From NCBI GenBank assembly GCA_010279815.1, contig QEOQ01000316.1, positions 1,821,161 through 1,885,160 of the forward strand: a DNA stretch of 64,000 bases. The letters run 5' to 3'. The translations under genes and the position numbers were made by a program. This document shows positions 49,001 to 56,400 of this stretch, one piece after another (positions within the stretch are counted from its first letter, which is position 1; each line of letters begins with the position of its first letter). The DNA comes from Brachionus plicatilis. Taxonomy: Eukaryota > Rotifera > Eurotatoria > Ploima > Brachionidae. The notes under the pieces were generated by a model that saw nothing but the letters and a program-made list of their open reading frames with translations, was not told the DNA's origin and ran no database searches.

Positions 49001-50135
49001 AAAAAAATATATATCTGATTAATTAAATTAACAAATAAAATTTTCAAAAATATTGAAAAAATTTTTTCGATTAATTTTAAAAATACAAGGGCATAGTATG
49101 TAATCTTTTAAACAGAAACAAAACTATAGAAAAAAATTATATTTTTAATGAACAAAATTTACGAAATAAACTTATAAATGGATGAAAGACAATATTGGAA
49201 TTAAACCACACATTAAGCGACTTTTTTGTCAACTGACAAAAAAATTATTTTCTTTTTATTTTATGATGTGAAATAAAAAAATTATTAAACAAAAACTTAC
49301 TCTTCACATTTAAGAGAAAATTTTGCATCTCTATTTCCGATGTTGCGGATGCATAGAACTTTGAATGCCGAGTGCTTGACTGGACACGTTCCGTCGGCTG
49401 AAAAATTGATCTCGTCCGGAAAGTCAAGAATGGCCCGCGAGCCAATGCATTTAATCGGCACTATGAATTTTTCTCGCTCGGTAGTAACTATAAGTTCGTG
49501 GTTGTAGTCTTTGTTTTCTTCTGGAACAAATTGAATTTTGTAGATAACCGGGAGACCAGGCCCGACTTTTTGGTGTGAGTCGGCCGATGTGATTATCTTA
49601 AAATACGGTGTATCCAACTGGGTTACTTTTACTAAACGCGGTACTTTGTCATTGTTGCGTAACAAAAGCGGTATTTCGTAGGTCATAAATGGTTCGAATT
49701 TTTGAAAGAATATTTCGGATGGATACGGCTGGAACATGGGCTCATCCACCATAAGTTGAGTATTCTTAAAAAAAAAATATTTATATTTATTTAAATTTTA
49801 TTAAAAATAAAAAATTTAAAAAAAAATTATTTTTACTTTTTGAAGACTGGTTTCGCCCATGTCGAGTAGTTCGATTATTTTGGGCAAATGCATTTCGTGT
49901 GTGCTGGCCAGCTTTTGTCTAGTATCCATGGACATTTCTTTCAGAAACTCCGAAGGCTTAAGCTATCAAAAAAGAAGTTAGATGGAAAAAATTGTGATTT
50001 CACTTGGACTACCTTTCGAATTGTTTTGATTTCTTTGATAAGTTTGGGATTTTTGGGCGCACTTACTTTACTCTGATAAGTAATGTGCGGCAAGGCTTCC
50101 AACGAGCCTACTGTTCCCTTAATCTCCCAAGACAT
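22542..50135 (-). CDS. HYDIN: HYDIN, central-pair C2b projection protein of motile cilia, complete
   Basis: Nineteen exons on the minus strand: 50013-50135, 49837-49962, 49301-49764, 45710-48056, 43085-43963, 42880-43023, 42575-42829, 42160-42443, 41846-42110, 39722-41050, 38294-38848, 37800-38238, 36884-37307, 35114-36775, 33957-34109, 33766-33873, 31795-33600, 28383-30047, 22542-25071. Every junction is GT-AG and phases agree throughout, giving 5,185 codons plus TAA; vertebrate HYDIN is about 5,100. HYDIN is built from many ASH/MSP-like immunoglobulin-fold repeats and is needed for beating of 9+2 cilia. Family landmarks seen in order include LPKIIELLDMGE, LDFGHVILG, an adenylate-kinase-like P-loop, LGPKGPPIPPP and LLPYCHFELDESDYI. 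An in-frame ATG at 50168 would add 11 residues. The exon 11/12 junction is the least certain. Confidence 0.96.
25167..25735. repeat. MITE with inverted GAGAATACGGCAAATTGAAG ends
   Basis: The left end reads GAGAATACGGCAAATTGAAG followed by AGATCAA. The right end has the components in inverted order (GATCTGAAACTTCAATTTGCC), then a direct GAGAATACGG. The right half matches the repeat at 15660-15925. Confidence 0.6.
25795..26701. mobile_element. element with mirror-image TTCGACA motif arrays at both ends
   Basis: It starts CTGTTTTCGACAAG and ends with the exact complement CTTGTCGAAAACAG. From each end inward there are about ten copies of a degenerate (T/C)TCGACA(A/T)G motif at spacings of about 10-20 nt (left array 25795-25953; right array about 26551-26701). 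The two arrays point at each other, with about 600 bp of AT-rich non-coding DNA between them. Arrays of this kind usually bind the transposase, so it is probably a non-autonomous DNA transposon. No family is recognised. Confidence 0.7.
26740..27062. repeat. foldback with AAGTCA/TGACTT arrays
   Basis: AAGTTAAGTCATTTGACTTG with further GACTT units at about 26780-26832 is mirrored by AAGTCATTCTAAGTCAAG and AAGTCAAATGACTTGACTT at about 26964-27012. Related arrays occur in TBC1D32 intron 2. Confidence 0.65.
27178..27490. repeat. dispersed repeat, inverted partner of 56378-56815
   Basis: Holds GTAAAACCATGGATTTGTTA, CCTACAACTTTTTAAAAGG, TTCTTTTTAGACACCTGGAT and TTTGAATTTCTGGAACCT. All recur in reverse-complement order in TBC1D32 intron 8. 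Confidence 0.75.
27548..27868. repeat. foldback MITE with about 115-bp arms
   Basis: Left-arm landmarks GGCATTGTGAATTTTGGTAC, CCAAAGCTTAAGTTCTGAAG and ATTGTAGCAACTGATACATC all have reverse complements in the right arm (about 27745-27868). The loop is about 80 nt. The arms differ at about one base in ten. Confidence 0.8.
28383..30047 (-). CDS. HYDIN: HYDIN exon 18
   Basis: 555 residues. It opens with the strand VTVINRGRISFDYSWK, then a long Ser/Lys/Asp-rich disordered insert (about 100 residues, 29.65-29.95 kb). The conserved ASH block follows: FSVEPSFGKIEAGQSQTFKV, LLPYCHFELDESDYI and EPRVLFDKSYVMFQPLLVG. GC-rich like exon 19. Confidence 0.94.
30048..31794. other. HYDIN intron 17
   Basis: 1,747 nt of AT-rich sequence; I see neither a gene nor a clear repeat in it. 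Confidence 0.7.
31795..33600 (-). CDS. HYDIN: HYDIN exon 17
   Basis: 602 residues of ASH-type repeats. Typical family text includes TPAYGILLQGGHQIITVDC and EEELMIDIVDRD at its start and IRFKDTLMFQTR at its end. The latter runs directly into exon 18, so this domain is split by intron 17. Confidence 0.95.
34110..35113. other. HYDIN intron 14
   Basis: 1,004 nt, AT-rich, no recognised content. Confidence 0.7.
35114..36775 (-). CDS. HYDIN: HYDIN exon 14
   Basis: A basic Ser/Arg/Lys-rich linker (36.45-36.75 kb) is followed by ASH repeats (FRWILPPNAEMSIRLRFTS, EFGPLLVGNNKDRCREGKFP, FKQVLLHRKDSKEIKMTN). The segment equals the part of HYDIN after the P-loop region. Continuity into exon 15 (SITPQSEINFGAILNNT) fits the family. 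Confidence 0.94.
36884..38848 (-). CDS. HYDIN: HYDIN exons 11-13: charged coiled-coil region
   Basis: Exons 38294-38848, 37800-38238 and 36884-37307. Exon 11 has the conserved LPEEVLVEILSDRF...DCNKGIIIDGLDTLF block, which completes the kinase-like fold begun in exon 10. A long Glu/Lys/Arg coiled coil follows. Exon 12 has the LLDAWDRTQGTV motif. Exon 13 starts with an EKEKEKKEKEK run and ends with LGPKGPPIPPPASF. The only phase-consistent acceptor for exon 12 (at 38239) lies behind an A-run rather than a pyrimidine tract, so that boundary may be off by a few codons. Confidence 0.85.
37308..37799. other. HYDIN intron 12
   Basis: 492 nt, AT-rich, no recognised content. Confidence 0.7.
38849..39721. 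other. HYDIN intron 10
   Basis: 873 nt, AT-rich, no recognised content. Confidence 0.7.
39722..41050 (-). CDS. HYDIN: HYDIN exon 10: ASH repeat and adenylate-kinase-like P-loop
   Basis: Residues about 1630-2072. ASH-type strands (IEFSDVKCGECKIITVQL, GILLSGHKTNIQIKFMPTEE, SSQRLMILCKGKGLEPRVEL) lead into ARNRRGVSMVVHGPPLSGKS. GPPLSGKS (residues about 1941-1948, bases 40094-40117) is an intact Walker A motif, followed by ALAKHYECALLTIDSVIIEA. HYDIN is the only ASH giant with such a nucleotide-binding-type insert, so this exon alone fixes the identity. Whether it binds nucleotide is not known from sequence. Confidence 0.96.
41051..41845. other. HYDIN intron 9
   Basis: 795 nt, AT-rich; short frames inside are not conserved-looking. 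Confidence 0.7.
41846..43963 (-). CDS. HYDIN: HYDIN exons 5-9
   Basis: Exons 43085-43963, 42880-43023, 42575-42829, 42160-42443 and 41846-42110, with introns of only 49-131 nt. Landmarks are FGCILNNTEVTQVIKMTNIG, NITPLFGTLNPGEVQNL, FGHKEIQAYVKAVCEV, ILIEGDAGFADIMLDLPR and DYILDFGHVILGTVKTH. This stretch is much more AT-rich than exons 18-19. Confidence 0.94.
44172..44395. repeat. MITE with TGTAAATATTTGTTTTTTAACG-type inverted ends
   Basis: The left end is TTGTAAATATTTGTTTTTTA followed by ACGCCACACTAAG. The right end is the inverse (CTTTAGTGCTACGTTAAAAA...GCAGTATATG). It belongs to the same family as 61855-62110. Confidence 0.7.
44768..45028 (+). pseudogene. small transposon-like ORF with AT-hook-type start and basic end
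   Basis: An 86-codon plus-strand frame from ATG 44768 to TAA 45026, interrupted by one in-frame TAA. It opens with CKSGRPKIAKPAWMRSEP, has a Pro/Ser/Gln-rich middle and ends IIKRSARLAKKN. This composition fits a DNA-binding tail of a mobile element. Flanking TAGTACC/GGTACTA motifs (44.67-44.76 and 45.16-45.20 kb) suggest element ends. The family is not recognised. Confidence 0.35.
45710..48056 (-). CDS. HYDIN: HYDIN exon 4: N-terminal ASH-repeat array
   Basis: 783 residues. Landmarks: PFSVSPEHGILPVGENMQV, YGAAQDINVRLDKSSI, NQRTVTIHNRSDIIVHFEWK, IQPIEGDIWPHSSFEVSVIF, LDIGSVFIGSTHVYEVVLSN, FDVPAIKYGLVSYGF, IDLGRCFIYHSYEKQIQLQN and FVAPLVSFSTKDLVF. This is the N-terminal quarter of HYDIN in the expected order. 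The antisense frames here are coding shadows. Confidence 0.96.
48057..49300. other. HYDIN intron 3
   Basis: 1,244 nt, AT-rich. It contains a short retroposon-like tail (48272-48362) and scattered AAGTCA motifs at 48.46-48.55 kb. Confidence 0.7.
48272..48362 (-). repeat. retroposon 3' end with (ATT)n tail
   Basis: About eight ATT units followed by a GC-rich block that read on the minus strand is GATCTGCCATAGCTAGGTAT...CTCTGCGAGCTCAGCTCG. A GC-rich 3' end with an AAT-repeat tail fits a LINE/SINE insertion in the same orientation as HYDIN. Confidence 0.5.
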
Positions 50136-50268
50136 TTTGGATAAGATTTGGGTTTTATAATAATTCAATGTATTAACGGGTAAAGTTTCTAATACTCTTC
50201 TAAAAATTATAGCAAAATTTCAAAAATGTATTATAAAATATCAAAGAGTATTGGAGTCAAATTGGTTT

Positions 50269-50282
50269 GTTGTCATGGCAAT
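50269..50282. promoter_or_regulatory. RFX X-box 1
   Basis: GTTGTCATGGCAAT matches the inverted-repeat X-box consensus GTTNCCATGGNAAC at 12 of 14 positions by eye, or RYYNYY-N2-RRNRAC except for the last base. It lies 134 bp upstream of the HYDIN start. Confidence 0.8.
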
Positions 50283-50357
50283 CTTTAAACAAAATTTTAA
50301 TTTTAAAGTAGAACGAAGCGGCATGAGCCGTATATGAACAATTTATTACTTAATCTT

Positions 50358-50371
50358 GTTTCTATGGAAAC
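50358..50371. promoter_or_regulatory. RFX X-box 2
   Basis: GTTTCTATGGAAAC is a full X-box: both half sites are intact with a 2-nt spacer under RYYNYY-N2-RRNRAC. It lies within a longer symmetric context (CTTGTTTC...GAAACAAG, 50355-50374), 122 bp upstream of the TBC1D32 start. Confidence 0.9.
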
Positions 50372-50493
50372 AAGCTATCCAAAAGTTCAATGTCATGGGC
50401 AAAACAGGAAAAAAAATTTTAAATTTGAATTTTTTTTTATTATAATAAAATAAATTTTCGGAAATATTTTATTTATTTTTTCACATCATTGGC

Positions 50494-53400
50494 ATGAGTG
50501 AGAGTGGGTCTGCGGAGGATAAAGTTCAGAGCGAACGAATTCGCAATGGCTTGCGCAAAATGATCAAGTCTTTTGACAACTATATCAAGGATGCCAGTTT
50601 TTCTGAGCAGCTGGAGGACAATCTAAAGCACATGGAAGAGACGGATGGAAATTTTCACCGCCACGACCTGGTCGAGTACTTGCGCGATAAAATCGAGACC
50701 AATTTGGGCAATTCAATTGACCGGAGTATAAATGAAGCGTTTGCTAATTTCAAATTTGATGGTGACATTGATCTACAGAACCAAGTAGCTCAAAATATTT
50801 GCCAGGAGATTGTCAAGACCAAACAGGTTGGCGAGTTCAAAAATTCGTTCAGGAGCCATGTGATGAAAGCTAATGAATATTTAGGAAAAAATTTTCATGC
50901 AAATTTTATAGAAAATAATTCCGAAGAGATTACCTTGATCGAAAATGAGAACAAAAGTGTCACGTTCACCAATGACTTTGATTTTAGTTCGCCTGACAAT
51001 TCAATGAATCATAACAGTTTTGTTTTTTTCACTAGCGAACAATTTCCGGCCATTGCCAAAAATTTGGACCCGAGCAAATCGGACCAGCTGAGGCTCAGGG
51101 CCATCCAGCAATTGCTCTCTATTCCGGCTTGTGATCCCCAAGCGGCAGACCACTGGGTCGACATAAGAAAATATTTAAATTACGCTTTCAGAGATCCTAA
51201 TGAAAAAATATCTGTAATTGGAATAAAATTAAAAAAAAATTTTTCTCCAAAATTTTTATTAATTATTTTTTAGGAAATGTGTTTAAAGCTTCATTCGCGA
51301 ACACTAGCTTCGTCTCATTATAAAGTTTCGATTGAAATTTATAACAACTTGGTCGATCATCTGAGTCAATATTTTCAAGGAAGAGAACTTGAAAATCGAG
51401 CGTTCAAGTCTAATATAAACATGCTTAGCACTGACAATTCTTTTTTGCTTAGACTGGTATTTTTATTTCTTAAATTTTTGTTTTTTTTTAAACTTATTAT
51501 TTATTTTGTTTGAGATAATTTCTCGGACTACTTAGAATGAAGTTTAGTCCTTAGCTTAATGACTTAATTTCTCGATATCTATCATTCTTATTAAATGTCC
51601 TATAATATTGACATAGAAATAGATGCGGAAAAGAAATAAGTTATTGACTTATGAATGATATTTAAGTGTTTGAATTTAATTTTTTTTAATTCTTAAATAT
51701 TTTTATGAATGTTTTTCATAAGGAGATTTTTGAAAGATAATTTTTCTTAAATCTAGTTTTACATAATTTTTTAGCAAATAACAGTCATAGATTTTATAGA
51801 AAAAAATTTCAGTAGTGTTTATTTTTGGTTGAAGCGAAGGATTTTACCTTTAGTTAGTAAAATGCTCATGTCCTATCCAGACTTGTGCGTAATTCATAAA
51901 GTCAAAGTCAACTCATGGACTTAACTTAAGATTTTTTTATAAAGTTAAGTCATTTGAGTTGACTTATAAATTTTGACATGTATGTTAGAAATTAAGAGAA
52001 ATTTTAGTTTAAAATATAGACGATAAATATCGATACCACAAAAAAAATACCCCAAGTTTTTTTTTTTTTTTTTTGCCCAAATATTAAATAAATTACGAAA
52101 TCCAATTTTTTCAACTTATTAAAATTTTTTAAAAAATAAAACTTTTTATTAAATAATGATAACTTCCGCTTCGTTTTGTTCTGCTTTTTTCCCAAAATTT
52201 AAAGTAAATATACGAAAATTTAAGAAAGTAAAATGTCATAAATTTACCACGTAAAATTAGGTAAATTTTCAACATTTACGTAAATTGTTATAAAAACAAA
52301 TACGTCCGAATAATTTACTTGAATGTTATAACGTATTTGCTCGAATTTAACGACATGTCGTTAAATAATCTTTTTAATGTTATAAGACCCTGTCGTTAAT
52401 TCTGGATACCCATATTTAAAGACATGTCGTTAAAATCGAACAATTACGTCATCTCAAAAGATGCAATAATCAAACTTGCTAAAATATATTATTTTTCGAT
52501 TTTTAAATTATTTAAATCTAAATTTGAAACTAATCAATTCAATGACATTAACAACTTTCTAGAAAAATATTGCTTATATGATTTTCAGATTTCCATCCCA
52601 TAATTTAGGTACTTTTTCTTAAATTAGCCATCATTTTTTATAATGTGTCAAAAAGTTAAGTGTCAATTAATTGTTTATGTAAGATCCAAATAATTGGGGA
52701 ATTTATTTAATATTTGGGGAAAAAAATAAAAAATTTGGGATATTTTATTAAAATTTTGTGGTACTTGGGCTTAACTTCTCTTAAAACATAAACACTAAAA
52801 ACTTAAATTTTTCAAGTAGAGTAAGTTTTATTATGAATTTTTTATGATTCAAAAATTAAAGCCAATGTTTCTTTTTACTAATTTTTTAAAAAACTTTTCA
52901 TTATTAAAAATAAATTTTTAACTCAAGTCAAATAACTAAACGTTAAAAAAATATATCTTAAGTCATTGACTTCATTAAAAATGACTTCTCAAATTTTCAC
53001 TTTTATATCATTAAAGGTTCATCATTTTATGTTGAATTAAAATCAATTTTTTTGTGTAAATTCCATAGCTACTGATACTTTAGACAAATAATCTCCAGTT
53101 TAGTGACATAACTCAATATCAGACATTGATTTTCGAAAAAAAATTTCAAAATTTATAAAATTGATTTTTATTTTTATAAATTAAGTTTCGATTGATAAAT
53201 GATTACGCAAAAGATGTGTGTCTAAAATGGACACGATACCCGGACTCTTTTATTGACTCATTGATAGATGAGACTTTGAAATTTTTCAGTCTGTCTTCGG
53301 ATCAAAAATTTGGATCTCTAATGACTCCTGTGCATTATTTGGCATTGCTAGATATTCAAGCTAATTGGTTTTCAAAATGGATGGTAAGGAAAAAAAGAAA

Positions 53401-56400
53401 TCTCATCTTAATTATTTAATTTTGTTCTAATTAAGCATGGCCATGAAAGTCGTAAGGTCTTAATAGACAACTTGAAAAAATATGAACATTTTGTAAGATT
53501 AAATTTTTTAAAATAAAACTTAATTTAAAATTATTTATTTTAATTTAAAATAAATTTTATTTTAAGATTCACTCGGCCATTCAGTCAATCATGCTTTATT
53601 CCAGCACAGGTCCTAAAAATTCTGATGCGACCAGCTCAAATAAAGCAAGCAATGAGAGAAAAAAATCTATAAGCAAGAATTAAAATTCTTATTCTGAAGG
53701 GTCTAAGTTTATTTTAATTTAAATTAAATAAAGGTTCAGTTGCATCTGGTGTGTTGACCAAACGAAGTATTTACAAAAAATCAGAGATAGAATACGCTCA
53801 TTTTGTTCATTCTTTAAATTTAATACGAAAAATTTTGTGTTTCAAAAATGGAAGAAAATTGTTTCCGATTAAAATGTCTAATAGACAAAGTAAATTACTT
53901 AATTGAAAATCCAAAAAAAATATTCTAACTTTGTTGAAATTTAAAGTTGGGATCAAAGATTTAATAAAAATGATAATTCAAATTATATTCGACACTGCAT
54001 CAAGTCGAACTCTGAGTGGTAAATTAAATTGAAAAAATAATAAAAAAATGTTTTAAAAAAATTTTTTAATCAAGAATTTTCACCATCTAAATATGCTTAT
54101 GATTTACTTCTTGATTTGTGTATTTCAGAAGATACATGTAATGCATGTTTATGCAATGAAGAAGTGATTGATTTCTTATTAAAGCCACTTAAGTCATTGA
54201 TGGAGTCGACCAAGACTGATCAATCATTAGCTGAGACTTTTGATGAAAGCTGTATGCTTTTGATTGCAAATGTTCTTTCCAAACTGGCTTCAACTGAAAA
54301 TGGATACCGTCAATTGCTGTTCAATACTACCAAGCAAGATTTCATCAAGAATTTAAACAAGTAATTAAAAAATTTTAAATCTTTTTTTGAAAAGTATTGA
54401 AAATATAATGATACATTTATTTTCAATTTTTTTTTTTAATTTAGAGTTGGGTTTAGACTAGTGTTGTAAATAAATAGCATTTGAATTTAATTTTAAATAA
54501 TTAAATTAATTTTTAAATTTGAGTTTAAATTTAAAACAAATTTTTAAGTTAAGTTTTAATTTAAACCCAGAATAATAATTAAATTTAAATTCAAATTTGA
54601 ATCATAATTCAATTCAATTTAGAATTTAAAAAAGTCAAATTATTAAGCTTTTATTTGAAAATCAAAACGAAAATTTAAATTTATTTGGTGCTTTTTATAG
54701 TAAGTGTATTAATTCTAAAACGTAATTAACAAATAAATTCTAAAAATAAAGTTTTTTTTTTCTTTTTCCAATTATTATTTTTTTTGTTCAAGGTCCATCT
54801 AAAACAATATATAAATATTATTTTTTATTTTATTAAAAAACTAATTTATATTCTTAAAAATGAGTCAAACTCCTTTTACTACTCAATCGATAAACAAAAA
54901 GCAATACATTTAAAGATCTCTTTCCACAATAATTCAATTAGAGTTAGAAAATTTTAGTGAATAAAAATGCTGATATTACACTGTTGAATATAGTAATACA
55001 AATTCTTCAATCAATATGCTTAGTCATTTAAAAAAGAACATGCTATGGAATTGGGATATCAGCATAAAATTTTAGTAGGTTTTAGTTATACAGTCGACTC
55101 TCTTTAATCCGTAAAAGACGAGACCGAAAATAACCATTACGGATTAAGTTTTACGGATTATCTTTAATCCGTAAACGAACAAAAATCTTAAAATTTTCGG
55201 ATTAATGAATGTAAATTTTGATACAAAATTTTATTGATAACAATTTATAAAAATATAGTTTAATAAACATTTAATTTTAAATTAAACGGAATAATTTTTA
55301 AATTTATTTTTTTTAAAAAAAGAAGAAATAAATGTCTGGTTTAGACTTCTTAACCTCAAATCAGACATCCGCTCTTTTATTTTCGATAACAATTCTAAGT
55401 CACACTCGTTAAAATCTTTAGAAGTTTCAAAAAAAAGTTCCTGCTTCTATCTATTGCCTGATCTATTGCCTGCTTTGCTTGTTTATAACTTACAGATACA
55501 GGTTCTTGATCGACTATCTCAACTTCGTCATCACAGTTTTGATTGTTTTTTTGAACAATTTCAATTATATCTTGATCTGTTAGGGCCTCGCCCTCGCAGA
55601 TTTAGAATTTTAATTTTTTTTTGTTATGAATGGCAAAATAAACCGAACTAAAATTACGAATAAAAGTGATGAAATTTGTATTGAAAGTATTGGAAAGGGG
55701 GTAGGGACCGGAGAAAAACGTCCGAATGCCGAATTTTACGAATAAAGGAATTTAGGATTAAAGCGAGTCGGCTGTATCCGAAAATTTGAATTAGTCAAAT
55801 TGTTTAAGTAATTTTAATTAAAACATAATTTAAATAGAATTTAGAATTATTTAAGTTAATCTTGGAATTTAAATATCTTTTGAGTTTAAATTTGAATTCA
55901 AATTTTATGAAAAATTTAAATCGTAATAAATCGAACAATTTGTTCAAATCGCCAATTTGATTTACACCACTAGTTTAGGCGCATACCTAAAAACGAATAA
56001 TCATTAAATTTTTTTATGAAAAACATGTTCTCTAGCATTTAACAATTTAAATTTTCAAAAATTCTAAACTTTGCGATGAAAAAACTTAGTGATTTAATAC
56101 TAGAACAAAAAGAATACAGATACATATACATGAAGAAACAAAATATTCAATTTTTTTTAATAATTTTAACTCATTATAAAAGGTATATTGGTTAAAAAAA
56201 TTTATAATCAATTAGTCGGATTTCGAAAAATGTCGACTCTAACACTAAAAGAACCTAGAAGTTTTTAAGACCTTTTTTCACTTTTAAATGTTAAATTGAA
56301 TAAAAACTCAACATTAAATAATCGAATTTTTGCATCACTTAATTTAATATCAAAAAAGTAATATAAATTTTTAAAATATTTATTTAAGGTTCCAGAAATT

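Larger units (their letters stand above)
50136..50493. promoter_or_regulatory. bidirectional HYDIN/TBC1D32 promoter
   Basis: 358 bp separate the start codons of two divergently transcribed ciliary genes. The interval contains two RFX X-box motifs and no convincing TATA box. Shared regulation is inferred from head-to-head arrangement plus the motifs. Confidence 0.8.
51457..53185. other. TBC1D32 intron 2
   Basis: 1,729 nt, largely occupied by one foldback element (51890-53000) with AAGTCA motifs and internal palindromes. Confidence 0.75.
54459..55972. mobile_element. hAT-type element split by a Tigger insertion
   Basis: The left end TAGTGTTGTAAAT and right end ATTTACACCACTA are inverted repeats (12 of 13). 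They are flanked by 8-bp direct repeats GTTTAGAC (54451-54458) and GTTTAGGC (55973-55980). TAGTG-type ends with 8-bp duplications are the hAT signature. Subterminal AAATTTAAATTTGAA-like repeats line both ends. Without the nested Tigger it is about 830 bp and non-coding. Confidence 0.75.
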
